Assembly: GCA_026397315.1 (NCBI GenBank)
Contig: JAPLVC010000002.1
Span: 59,994 to 123,993 of the forward strand
Direction of reading: 5' to 3'
Length of the DNA stretch: 64,000 nucleotides
From: Candidatus Aenigmatarchaeota archaeon
GTDB taxonomy: Archaea; Aenigmatarchaeota; Aenigmatarchaeia; QMZP01; QMZT01
Positions 36,807-46,103 of the stretch are shown piece by piece. Every line of letters begins with the position of its first letter. The first letter of the stretch is position 1. The notes beneath the pieces are model-generated. The model saw only the letters and a program-made list of their open reading frames with translations. It was not told the origin of the DNA and did no database searches. The position numbers and the translations under genes are program-made.

Positions 36807-38927
36807 ATGAAAGGCCTCAAGCCCATTGCTTTTTTTGCACTGATTGCGATTATTTCAGTCTCGCTTTTCCAGAGCGCCTTGGCTGCAGGCATAGAGGACA
36901 ACGTCCTCAAGAACCCTGCTAACGTTAACGAACTCGTGGTAAACATCACGCAGTCCGGCACCATCATAACCGACGGCCAGCCGACCAAGATAACCGTCAG
37001 CATGAACATCCCGCAGGACGACGACAGGCAGGACGTCTCCATGGACGTCACGCGCATTAGGGACGAACTGGGGACAGACTTAGGTATTATAGAGCAGGCA
37101 AGCCCGGGAAACAGGTTCTCTTACAGCATCGAAGGCGTCGTCAAGTCGAGGGCGAGCCATCTCACTTCGTTGCCAGCGTCGTATTCGATACCGAACGACG
37201 TCAAGGCCTACATGCAGCCCACGAAAAACATCCAGTCCGGCGACGCCAGCATAAAGAGCCTCGCCCTGGAAATCACCAAAGACTCAAAGGACGATTTCGA
37301 GCGCGTCGCGAAGCTGGCCATGTGGGTGCACGACCATCTCGATTATGACCTTTCATATTCGGGCAGGAATCTCGATGCTTTGTCAGTCCTTGCAGGCAGG
37401 CGCGGCGTATGTTCGGAATATACGACGTTGTTCATTGCCTTCGCGCGCTCGATGGGCATACCCGCGAAATTCGTGTCCGGCTATTCATACGGCGAGCGGG
37501 GATGGGAGCGCCATGCGTATTCGGAAGTTTATCTCGGCAAATGGGTGCCAGTTGATGCGTTATGGCTCGAAATCGGATACATGGATGCGACGCACATAAA
37601 GTTCGGCAGCCATCTCGACAGCGTTGTCAAGAACAACGTCGAAATCACCGGCTACAACGTCAACAGCATAAACTGGGCCGATGACGACGTGGTCTTATCC
37701 ACCATAACTTATTCTCCCGTCGCTAGGGAGGACGCGTACAACCTCACAATATCCGGCCAGAACTTCAGGCGCGGCGACGAGGGCGTCGTCTCGCTCACGC
37801 TGGTGCCGACGGAATTCATAGTGGGCAGCATCGTACTGGAGCCGTGCGCTGGCGATTACAGCGTCGTCGACGTGATAGACAAACAGCAGAACGTCATCCT
37901 CAGGCCAGGCGTCAGGGAGCAGGTCTACTGGAAGATTAAAATCAGCGAAGACCTGCCCAATAACCTTTTGTTTACCTGTCCGCTCACTCTCAATTCAAGA
38001 TCGCTAGCTCTGCGCACGACGGACGCGTTCGTGAACACCCAATACCCGTCGCGCGGGACGCGCAGCCTTTCGGCGCATGTCGCTTCCAGCATGGTCGAGC
38101 TGGGCGACGAGCAGAAAGTCTACATAACGGTCAAGGACCTGGCGAAAGACGCGAAAGTCGGCGTTATAGCGGGCGACGCGCAAGAGGAATGGAGCATCGA
38201 CGGCGATTTCCAGACTTTCTTCACGTTCAAGCCAAAAGAACTGGGCGAGAAGGAAGTGGTGGTTTACCTTTCGGAAGGCGAGCTCGTCTCACTCAAATAC
38301 ACGGTCACCAGCCAGATGCAGGTCACACTCGACGACGTGACCGTGCCTGCGTACCTTAAAGTCGGCGAGAAGAAAAACGTTTCCGCCTTCATAGTCAACC
38401 ACGGCTCAAGCGAGGAAAGCGTGCACATGAACATCAACATCGACGGCACGGACAACTTCGCGAGCTTCATGTTAAAGACTAAATATTTCGTATCGCTCCC
38501 AGTGTCATTCAGCGAGAAAGGCGCCAAGACCATTCTCTTTGAGGCGTCGGTGGCGGGAATGAACATATCGGAGGCGCATGTCATAGAGGTTTACGAAGAG
38601 CCGGTCATAGTTTACGACACTGACTACAGCGACGGCAAGGCGATCCTGAAGCTCGACGTGCGCAATTCAAAGGCCAAAAATATTTCGATAACGATAGCAG
38701 GGCAGGAGAAGAAGCTGGTCGAGGCGTTCGGCAAAACGTCAGTCGAATTCGCGCTCGCGCCCGGTCAATACCAGATGGAGATCAACTGCTACGACGTCGC
38801 CGGCAATCGATACGTTACGCCTGCGACCATCGAATTCCGCGAGAAGAACTTCTTCGAGCAGCTGCTAGCGTTGCTAAATGAAATGATAGCGCCTCTATTT
38901 TCACTTTTTAACAAGGCCGTGCAGTGA
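36807..38927 (+). CDS. Secreted/surface transglutaminase-like domain protein
   Basis: Signal sequence; DALSVLAGRRGVCSEYTTLFIAFARSMGIPAKFVSGYSYGERGWERHAYSEVYLGKWVPVDALW; C-terminal beta-rich region. Confidence 0.9.
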   Translation: MKGLKPIAFFALIAIISVSLFQSALAAGIEDNVLKNPANVNELVVNITQSGTIITDGQPTKITVSMNIPQDDDRQDVSMDVTRIRDELGTDLGIIEQASPGNRFSYSIEGVVKSRASHLTSLPASYSIPNDVKAYMQPTKNIQSGDASIKSLALEITKDSKDDFERVAKLAMWVHDHLDYDLSYSGRNLDALSVLAGRRGVCSEYTTLFIAFARSMGIPAKFVSGYSYGERGWERHAYSEVYLGKWVPVDALWLEIGYMDATHIKFGSHLDSVVKNNVEITGYNVNSINWADDDVVLSTITYSPVAREDAYNLTISGQNFRRGDEGVVSLTLVPTEFIVGSIVLEPCAGDYSVVDVIDKQQNVILRPGVREQVYWKIKISEDLPNNLLFTCPLTLNSRSLALRTTDAFVNTQYPSRGTRSLSAHVASSMVELGDEQKVYITVKDLAKDAKVGVIAGDAQEEWSIDGDFQTFFTFKPKELGEKEVVVYLSEGELVSLKYTVTSQMQVTLDDVTVPAYLKVGEKKNVSAFIVNHGSSEESVHMNINIDGTDNFASFMLKTKYFVSLPVSFSEKGAKTILFEASVAGMNISEAHVIEVYEEPVIVYDTDYSDGKAILKLDVRNSKAKNISITIAGQEKKLVEAFGKTSVEFALAPGQYQMEINCYDVAGNRYVTPATIEFREKNFFEQLLALLNEMIAPLFSLFNKAVQ

Positions 38928-38981
38928 AAAGTTTAGTTTCTGAACCGCATGGTATTTAAGGCGGAAACTGAATAAATTTTC

Positions 38982-39035
38982 ATGGTCAAAAAGAAAAGCG
39001 CAAAGAAGAAAGAATCCGGTTGCTCGTGCTGTTAA
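38982..39035 (+). CDS. Micro-ORF, 17 aa: MVKKKSAKKKESGCSCC
   Basis: Direct translation; TATA-like tatttaag about 28 nt upstream. Confidence 0.4.
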   Translation: MVKKKSAKKKESGCSCC

Positions 39036-39046
39036 GTTCCTAGCGC

Positions 39047-39079
39047 AACCGGGCCACCGGTTTATTCTTAGTTTTTTTA
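39047..39079 (+). terminator. Terminator/attenuator-like hairpin followed by T-rich tract
   Basis: AACCGG-gcca-CCGGTT then tttattcttagttttttta. Confidence 0.5.
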
Positions 39080-39120
39080 GTTCCTAGAGGTAGTTCCACT
39101 TTTAAAGCTTGCTCCCAAGT

Positions 39121-39201
39121 ATGCTTATGACGACAGTAAACGGCATTACCGAGAAGAGAACGCTGGCCAGAAATTTTAGTTCTTGCTGTTGTCGTTGTTA
39201 A
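39121..39201 (+). CDS. Micro-ORF, 26 aa: MLMTTVNGITEKRTLARNFSSCCCRC
   Basis: Direct translation; TATA-like ttttaaag about 20-25 nt upstream. Confidence 0.4.
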   Translation: MLMTTVNGITEKRTLARNFSSCCCRC

Positions 39202-39273
39202 TTTTGAGCACTGGCTTTTTACACCGGTTTTTTGGAAATTTAAAAAATTTTGGAGGTCATAACATGAAAAAGG

Positions 39274-40203
39274 GTGAACGACTCTGCTGAAGACGGAGCG
39301 AAAAGGACATACGACAATATACTGGACACGATAGGCAACACGCCGCTTGTGAGAATAAACAGGCTGAATCCTAACAAGAACGTGACCATATACGCGAAAT
39401 TCGAGGGCACCAACCCCACGGGCAGCATAAAGGACCGCATCGCCTTGAAAATGATAGAGCAGGCGGAGAGCGAAGGTGTGCTGGTTCCAGAAAAAACGAT
39501 AATAGAGCCCACGTCGGGCAACACGGGCATCGGCCTGGCGATGATAGGCGCGGTCAAGGGGTACGAAGTCGAGATAGTGATGAGCGAGGCGGTTTCTATA
39601 GAGCGCCAGAAAATGATACAGGCGTTCGGCGCAAAAATAACTTTGACTGAAGCCAAGCACGGCACGGACGGCGCCATAAGGAAAGCGAGGGAGCTTGTGG
39701 GCGCGAACCCTGAAAAATATTTCATGCCCGACCAGTTCTCGAACGAATACAACAGGATTGCCCATTATAAAACGACTGCGGAAGAGATATGGCGCGACGC
39801 TGGTGGCAAAATCGATTACATGGTTTCGGCCATCGGCACGTCAGGAACGATCATGGGCGTAGGCATGGGCCTGAAAGAGAAGAACAAAAACATAAAAATC
39901 ATCTGCGCCTATCCGCACAAAGGGCATTACATACAGGGACTGAAAAACATGGAGGAAGCGATGGTGCCGTCAATATACAGGCCGTCCGAAATCGACGAGA
40001 ACATAACGGTCGACAGCGAAGTCGCCTTCGAGTGGGCCCGGCGAATCGTGAAAGAAGAAGGCATATTCGTGGGCATGAGCAGCGGGGCCGCGATGTACGC
40101 GGCAGTCGAAGTCGCGAAGAAAATAAGCGGAGGCACGATAGTGGTGATATTTCCGGACAGGGGGGAAAAATACCTGAGCACAAAATTATTCAATGGCGGA
40201 TGA
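39274..40203 (+). CDS. cysK: Cysteine synthase (O-acetylserine sulfhydrylase type), GTG start
   Basis: ILDTIGNTPLVRINRLNPN, KFEGTNPTGSIKDRIALKMIEQAE, EPTSGNTGIGLAM, GTSGTIMGVGMGL. Confidence 0.93.
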   Translation: MNDSAEDGAKRTYDNILDTIGNTPLVRINRLNPNKNVTIYAKFEGTNPTGSIKDRIALKMIEQAESEGVLVPEKTIIEPTSGNTGIGLAMIGAVKGYEVEIVMSEAVSIERQKMIQAFGAKITLTEAKHGTDGAIRKARELVGANPEKYFMPDQFSNEYNRIAHYKTTAEEIWRDAGGKIDYMVSAIGTSGTIMGVGMGLKEKNKNIKIICAYPHKGHYIQGLKNMEEAMVPSIYRPSEIDENITVDSEVAFEWARRIVKEEGIFVGMSSGAAMYAAVEVAKKISGGTIVVIFPDRGEKYLSTKLFNGG

Positions 40204-40216
40204 TGAGAAGAAGAAA

Positions 40217-40358
40217 TGGACCGGTCGGGATTTGAACCCGAGGCCTCCACCAATTTGGAATTCGTAAGCCAGGAAGCGTAAGCTCCTGGTTTTCGATTAA
40301 GCCTTTTGAGTAAAAGGCTTATTGCCAAGGTGGCGATCTACCGCTGATCTACCGGCCC
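40217..40358 (-). tRNA. tRNA-Ala (GGC) with about 70-nt intron at 37/38
   Basis: Minus strand: GGGCCGG/CCGGUCC with G3:U70, D-stem GAUC/GAUC, CCACC-UUGGCA...GGUGG, UCGGG-UUCAAAU-CCCGA. Confidence 0.9.
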
Positions 40359-40420
40359 GCATATATCTTCTAGGGAGAATGGTTTAAATAAATTGATTTG
40401 AACCTGTCGGACAGAAATGT

Positions 40421-40639
40421 CTACTCTTTGGATTCCTTCGTGACGATGGTCGACTCGCTCTTGTTGGCCATCTGCTCGACTCGCTTCCTCAGCAGTTTCT
40501 CTATCTCGCCGGATATCGTGGTCTCGTTGAGAACGCAGAACGCCTTGAATTTCAGAAACAGGTCTTTGTCAACCTCTATGGTAGTCGTTATGGTCTCCGG
40601 TTTTTCCACTTTTTCCTGTCTTAGTTCCTCTGAAGACAT
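40421..40639 (-). CDS. Ribbon-helix-helix-like small protein (72 aa)
   Basis: ETITTTIEVDKDLFLKFKAFCVLNETTISGEIEKLLRKRVEQM. Confidence 0.65.
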   Translation of the reverse strand: MSSEELRQEKVEKPETITTTIEVDKDLFLKFKAFCVLNETTISGEIEKLLRKRVEQMANKSESTIVTKESKE

Positions 40640-40789
40640 GGTAAATAAATACTTTCATGCTTTTTAAAGTTTTCTGCCTGGTCTGCTTAAATTTTTAAAT
40701 ATGTAGATATACAAATAGTTAAATATAATATATTAAGTTCATCAAAATGCGCTCAATGGGCGTGTTTTGCGTTTGTCGGGGGTGTGTGT

Positions 40790-41824
40790 ATGTGTCCAGA
40801 TGCGAGTGAAGTTTTTGATGCCTATCAGGCAAAGATAATGGTTTTTGGTTGCGGCGGCGGAGGAAGCAACACGATTACCAGGCTCACAGACATGAACATT
40901 CAGGGCGCGACGACGGTTGCGGTCAACACGGACGCGAAGCATCTCGCAGTCACGAAGGCCCACAAGAAGATTCTGATAGGGAAGGAGCTGACCAAAGGAA
41001 TGGGCGCGGGAGGCTTCCCTGACGTGGGAAGGAAAGCCGCGGAGGAATCGAAGGAAGCCATAAAAGCCGCGCTCATGGGATGTGACCTCCTGTTCATTTC
41101 GTGCGGCCTTGGCGGAGGAACTGGAACCGGAGCCGCTCCTGCCATAGCAAAGATGGCGAAAGAACTTGGCGCGATAGTCATCGCTCCAGTCACGCTGCCT
41201 TTCAAGATGGAAGGTGCGAGGATACGCAAGGCCGAGGACGGCCTCATGAAGCTACGCGATGCCTGCGACACTGTCATAGTCATCGAGAACCAGAAGCTTC
41301 TCGAGCTGGCTGGCAACAAGCCGCTCGGCGACGCTTTCGCGGTCGCGGACAACCTCATAGCGACGATGATAAAGGGCGTGACGGAAACGATTTCCCAGCC
41401 ATCGCTTGTCAATCTCGACTATGCAGACGTTAAAGCGATAATGCACTCTGGAGGCGTCGCGACGATAGGCGTGGGAATATCCGACACGAAGCACAGGGCG
41501 CAGGAAGCGATTGATAACGCTTTGAACCACCCGCTGCTCGACGTCGACTACGAGGGAGCAACAGGCGCGCTTATACAGATAATCGGCGGAGACGACCTCA
41601 CACTCGAAGAAGTAAGCCTTATCGGCGAGACCGTTTCGAAAAAGATGAATCCGGATGCGACAGTCATGTGGGGCGCGCGTGTCCTGCCTGAATTCAAAGG
41701 GAAGCTGCAGGTCATAACGATAATAACGGGCGTCAGTTCCCCGTACATCCTGGGCAGCAAGACCGAGGAGACGAAGAAAGTCGACAAGTTGTTCAGCAAG
41801 GACCTCGGCATCCAGATGTACTGA
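40790..41824 (+). CDS. ftsZ: Cell division protein FtsZ (ORF open from 40784)
   Basis: KIMVFGCGGGGSNTITRL, CGLGGGTGTGAAPAIAKMAKELGAIVI, NLDYADVKAIM. Confidence 0.96.
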   Translation: MCPDASEVFDAYQAKIMVFGCGGGGSNTITRLTDMNIQGATTVAVNTDAKHLAVTKAHKKILIGKELTKGMGAGGFPDVGRKAAEESKEAIKAALMGCDLLFISCGLGGGTGTGAAPAIAKMAKELGAIVIAPVTLPFKMEGARIRKAEDGLMKLRDACDTVIVIENQKLLELAGNKPLGDAFAVADNLIATMIKGVTETISQPSLVNLDYADVKAIMHSGGVATIGVGISDTKHRAQEAIDNALNHPLLDVDYEGATGALIQIIGGDDLTLEEVSLIGETVSKKMNPDATVMWGARVLPEFKGKLQVITIITGVSSPYILGSKTEETKKVDKLFSKDLGIQMY

Positions 41825-41932
41825 GCGGGCGGGCCGGAATGACATTTCCGGCATTTTTCCTTTTCTGACTTTTTCTAACTTTTTATTTTACCAAACCAAA
41901 CTATTCCTATCGAGATGCGTGGGGTGTGGGGT

Positions 41933-43417
41933 ATGTTCAGGACTTATCTTAATTACATAAACGGCAAATGGATGAAAGCGTCGTCAGGAAAGACGTTCAA
42001 AAAAATAAATCCGGCGACCGGCGAGACGATATTCGAATGCCAGGCAGGCAGCGAGCGCGACGTGGAGCAGGCCGTGCGCGCGGCGCAAGACGCTTTCGCT
42101 GACTGGAAGCTTCTGCCGCCGCCGCATAAGGGCGAGATATTATACAAGGCCGCGCACATACTCGAGCAGCGCAAAGAGGAGCTAGCGCCGTTGCTGACGA
42201 AAGAGAACGGCAAGAACATCGAGGAGGCGAGAGGCGAAGTTCAGGAAGCGATAGACATAACCAAATACGTCGCGGCCGAAGGCCGACGTCTTCTCGGAGA
42301 GACTACGACGTCAGAACTGCCGCACAAGTTCGCCATGTTCATACGCGAGCCGAAAGGCGTCTGCGGCATAATAACGCCCTGGAATTTCCCGATTGCGATA
42401 CCCGCATGGAAGATTCCCGCCGCGCTGATATGCGGCAACACGGTCGTTTTCAAGCCGTCCAGCGACGCGCCCGCGTGCGGCATAGAGCTGGTTAAGATTC
42501 TTGAAGAGGCTGGAGTCCCTCCAGGCGTGCTTAACATGGTCACGGGTTCTGGAGCAGCGGTTGGTGACGTCATAGCCAAGCACAAAGGCGTGGACCACCT
42601 CTCATTCACAGGTTCGACGGAAACAGGAACTCACATTTACACCGAGGGAGCAAAAAAGCTGGATTCGGTCGAGCTGGAGATGGGCGGCAAGAACCCGCAG
42701 ATCGTTCTGGCGGACGCTGATCTCGAACTGGCGGTGGACGGCGCGCTGTGGGGCGCTTTCGGCACGTCGGGACAGAGATGCACCGCGACTTCGAGAATAA
42801 TAGTTGAAAAACCAGTCGCTAAAGAGTTCACTGAGCGCCTGCTGAAGCGCGTGAAAAAGCTGCGCGTTGGCAACGGCCTCAAGAAAGGCGTGGTCATGGG
42901 ACCGATAATAAACGCGGCCCAGATGACCAAGATTCTAGGCTACATAGACAAGGGGCGCAAAGAGGGAGCGAAGCTGCTTTACGGCGGTCACAGGCTGAGC
43001 GACGCCGAACACAGCCGCGGCTTCTTTATCGCGCCGACCATTTTCACCCACGTCATGCCGGACATGACCATCGCGAAAGAGGAGATATTCGGCCCCGTGG
43101 TATGCATAATAGAAGCGAATGATTTCGAGCACGCGGTTAAGATAGCGAACGACGTCGAATACGGCTTGTCGTGGTCAATCTACACGAAGGACATCAACAG
43201 GGCCATGAAGGCCATGCGCCTCGCGGAGTCGGGTATAGTTTACATAAACGCTCCGACCATCGGAGCAGAAGTGCACCTGCCGTTCGGCGGCGTTAAAGGC
43301 ACTGGCAACGGCGGCAGGGAAGCGGGCACGGAGGCCATAAAAGAGTTCACGGAAATAAAGACGGTCTTCATCGACTACTCCGGCCACCTGCAGAAGGCGC
43401 AGATTGACGTCGATTAA
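41933..43417 (+). CDS. NAD(P)-dependent aldehyde dehydrogenase
   Basis: [68 protein letters not shown]. Confidence 0.95.
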   Translation: MFRTYLNYINGKWMKASSGKTFKKINPATGETIFECQAGSERDVEQAVRAAQDAFADWKLLPPPHKGEILYKAAHILEQRKEELAPLLTKENGKNIEEARGEVQEAIDITKYVAAEGRRLLGETTTSELPHKFAMFIREPKGVCGIITPWNFPIAIPAWKIPAALICGNTVVFKPSSDAPACGIELVKILEEAGVPPGVLNMVTGSGAAVGDVIAKHKGVDHLSFTGSTETGTHIYTEGAKKLDSVELEMGGKNPQIVLADADLELAVDGALWGAFGTSGQRCTATSRIIVEKPVAKEFTERLLKRVKKLRVGNGLKKGVVMGPIINAAQMTKILGYIDKGRKEGAKLLYGGHRLSDAEHSRGFFIAPTIFTHVMPDMTIAKEEIFGPVVCIIEANDFEHAVKIANDVEYGLSWSIYTKDINRAMKAMRLAESGIVYINAPTIGAEVHLPFGGVKGTGNGGREAGTEAIKEFTEIKTVFIDYSGHLQKAQIDVD

Positions 43418-43457
43418 GATAAATATCCGATAAGCGAAATAATATACAAGGTAAATT

Positions 43458-43709
43458 ATGGACGAAGAAAGCGAGCGGAAAAGGGCATTGTGGCTTCCAC
43501 TTGTGACGTGGGTTTTCGGAGTGATACTCATAACAGCATTGCTGTTCTTCTTTTACAAGTTTTCGCCAACCATAATAACCGCATACCTAGTCATAGTCTT
43601 CTCCGGCTTTTACATACTGTGGAGAAGCAGGAAGCGGGGCATAAAAACCGGGAAAAAGAAAAATGATAAAAGTAAAAAAGCTGTTTCTGTGCGCGGGAAG
43701 CGAAAGTGA
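43458..43709 (+). CDS. Small membrane protein (83 aa)
   Basis: Two TM helices then a basic tail; overlaps the start of the hydrogenase protease ORF. Confidence 0.55.
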   Translation: MDEESERKRALWLPLVTWVFGVILITALLFFFYKFSPTIITAYLVIVFSGFYILWRSRKRGIKTGKKKNDKSKKAVSVRGKRK

Positions 43710-44058
43710 AGGCGACTCGCTGGCATTCGAAATAAAGGACATCCTCGAAAGCAGGCTTAAGAATCACCGCTTCTGCGACTGCCGTGATTCGACGGAGATG
43801 GCAGGTTACCTGAGGAAGAATATCGAAGTCGTCATAATCGACGTTGTCAAAGGCCTGAAGAAAACACAGCTTTTCGACGGAGCAGACGCCTTTGCCAAAA
43901 CTCACAGCGCGACTGCACACGACCTCGATGCAGGCACCATGCTCAAGATATTCGAGGCCGCGGCCGGAAGGAAATACAGGATAATCGGCGTGCCTTTCGG
44001 CCATGAAAAGACGAAAGCTGCGCTGGAAGTCGAGAAAATCATTTCTTCTTTAGGTTGA
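43663..44058 (+). CDS. Hydrogenase maturation protease (HycI/HyaD-like)
   Basis: KLFLCAGSESEGDSLAFEIKDIL...VVIIDVVKGLK...THSATAHDLDAGTMLKIFEA...RIIGVPF; convergent with hydrogenase large subunit. Confidence 0.82.
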   Translation: MIKVKKLFLCAGSESEGDSLAFEIKDILESRLKNHRFCDCRDSTEMAGYLRKNIEVVIIDVVKGLKKTQLFDGADAFAKTHSATAHDLDAGTMLKIFEAAAGRKYRIIGVPFGHEKTKAALEVEKIISSLG

Positions 44059-45328
44059 GCTCCAGGAAATGCGCGGAGCATGAGAAACAAGGATCATAAG
44101 CCCTTATCAGCATCTCTAACGAGAGTTTCACTTTACTTGCAGGCTTGCCGTGCATGGTAGGCAGGAAAATGGAGATGTCATCTTCCATTCTCGCCGCGTT
44201 CTGGGAAGTCGGTGTTATGACGTTCGCGTATTTTATCCTGCCGTCGCTGCCGATGCCGTAATGGTGGAACAGCAGCCCTCTCGGCGCTTCGCAGCATCCC
44301 ACGCCTTCGCCTTCCCTGGGAGTGACAGCGTATTTTTCCTGTTTCATCCCGTTCCTGTATTTCTCGAGTATGCTCTTCGCTTCGTCAGCGAAGTGGACCA
44401 TCTCTATCGCCTGCGCCATGTTATTGTGGAACGGGTTATTAGAAGGGAGCTTGAGACGCGATTTTTTCACCAGCGCCTTCGCGTCGTCCGAAAGTTTCGC
44501 GTAGTTGGCGTTCAGCCTAGGCAGCGCGCCCGTCATGTAGCTCATGCCGCGCAGTTTCGCGTGTTTCGAATTCGAATACTCCATGACGCCCTCGATAATG
44601 TTCTTTTTGTAGTCGCGCGGCCTGAAGATGATGCCGTCGTTAGAGGTTATCATGCCGTCATAAAGCGCGTATTCGTTTTTGTTTTTCATGCAAACGTGCC
44701 TGCTTCTCGCTTCCAGCTCCGGTACTTCCAAACCGGAGAACAGGCGGGCAGTCCTTAACGAAAGCCTCTTGACGCCTTCAAGCCTTTTTAGTAACGCGGC
44801 GATTTTTTTCTCATCCGGGACGGAGTGGAAGCCGCCTATCATCGGCGTCACGGGATGGAGCGCGCGGCCTCCGATTATTTTCACCATGTCGCTCGACATC
44901 TGCTGGAGGTCGAGAGCGAGATGTATGTATGCATGCTTCGCTTTCGATAGCTCTATTACGTCGCCGAAGCCCAGGTAGTCCGGCAGCGCGAAGAAGAAAA
45001 GGTGCGCCGTGTGGCTGTGTATGTTGCTGGCATAAAGCAGGAGCTTGCGCAGGTCGACAGTCTGTTCCGACGGGGTGAACTCGAGCGCATCCTCGACTGC
45101 CTTTATGGATGCGAGCGTGTGGACGACCGAGCATATGCCGCATATCTTCTGCGTTATGGCCGGCGCTTCCCTGTAGTCGCGGCCCAGCAACAGCGACTCG
45201 AAATATCTGGACGCTTCGTATACTTCTAGCTTAGTGTTTTTGACTACGTTGCCTTCCATCTCCACGCTGAGCTTCGCGTGGCCCTCGAGCTTCGTAAGTT
45301 CCTCCAGAGTGAATCCCTGATGGCTCAT
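44039..45328 (-). CDS. NiFe hydrogenase large subunit (group 3b / sulfhydrogenase alpha type)
   Basis: ITQKICGICSVVHTLAS and C-terminal DPCFSCSAHFLELNLKKK (Ni-binding CxxC pairs). Confidence 0.93.
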   Translation of the reverse strand: MSHQGFTLEELTKLEGHAKLSVEMEGNVVKNTKLEVYEASRYFESLLLGRDYREAPAITQKICGICSVVHTLASIKAVEDALEFTPSEQTVDLRKLLLYASNIHSHTAHLFFFALPDYLGFGDVIELSKAKHAYIHLALDLQQMSSDMVKIIGGRALHPVTPMIGGFHSVPDEKKIAALLKRLEGVKRLSLRTARLFSGLEVPELEARSRHVCMKNKNEYALYDGMITSNDGIIFRPRDYKKNIIEGVMEYSNSKHAKLRGMSYMTGALPRLNANYAKLSDDAKALVKKSRLKLPSNNPFHNNMAQAIEMVHFADEAKSILEKYRNGMKQEKYAVTPREGEGVGCCEAPRGLLFHHYGIGSDGRIKYANVITPTSQNAARMEDDISIFLPTMHGKPASKVKLSLEMLIRAYDPCFSCSAHFLELNLKKK

Positions 45329-46092
45329 CTTGCAACCTCATCCTTTACCTTTTCAAATTTTTCAGCAACGTTATTGTATTTGCTGAAAATCAGCTTAAGA
45401 TCGTCTTCGGTTATGCCGTGGTCTTTGAGCAGCTGGACTTCCGCACCGATGTTCCTATCCGGTAACGGGCCTCGACAGCCGTCGCATGGCGTCCTGCTTT
45501 CCGGGCACGGGGCGTTGCAGCCGGCGTATGTGACCGGGCCCATGCAGACTTTCCCTTCCTTGAACAAACATTTGGTCTCGCGCTTCTTGCATTCGACGCA
45601 GACGCAGTATTCCTTCTCGCTGGGTTTTTTACCCGTGAGCAGGTTCACTATCACTTCGAAAGCCTCGTCCTCGTTGACCGGGCAGCCGCGCATGTAATAG
45701 TCGACTTTCACGTGCCTGTCTATCGGGTCTACCGTGGCTCTCGATGTGAATTTAGGCTCCTGCGGATAAACAAGGCTTCTGTAGTTAACAGCCGAGTTCC
45801 TTAGCGCCGGCACGCCTCCCCAGCACGCGCACGTGCCGTATGCTATTAGGAACTTCGTGCGCTCCCGCACGCTTTTCAGCTCCTCGAGCTCGCGGTCAGT
45901 CGAGACCGCGCCGTCCATGAATACGACATCGTATTTGCCTCGTTTGTCGTTGAATTCCTTGAGCATCCAGAAATTCGTTATCTGCACGTTGTCGAAAACT
46001 GCGGTAATCCTTCTGTTCAGCAACAGGAACTCGAAAAAGCACCCTTTGCACGAAGTCATGCCGATGAACGCGACTTTGGCTTTGGTTTTCAT
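45325..46092 (-). CDS. NiFe hydrogenase small subunit (sulfhydrogenase delta type)
   Basis: KVAFIGMTSCKGCFFEFLLLN, YGTCACWGGVPALRN, YYMRGCPVNEDEAFEVIVNLLTGKKP. Confidence 0.92.
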   Translation of the reverse strand: MKTKAKVAFIGMTSCKGCFFEFLLLNRRITAVFDNVQITNFWMLKEFNDKRGKYDVVFMDGAVSTDRELEELKSVRERTKFLIAYGTCACWGGVPALRNSAVNYRSLVYPQEPKFTSRATVDPIDRHVKVDYYMRGCPVNEDEAFEVIVNLLTGKKPSEKEYCVCVECKKRETKCLFKEGKVCMGPVTYAGCNAPCPESRTPCDGCRGPLPDRNIGAEVQLLKDHGITEDDLKLIFSKYNNVAEKFEKVKDEVAR

Positions 46093-46103
46093 GATTTCAC
46101 TTT

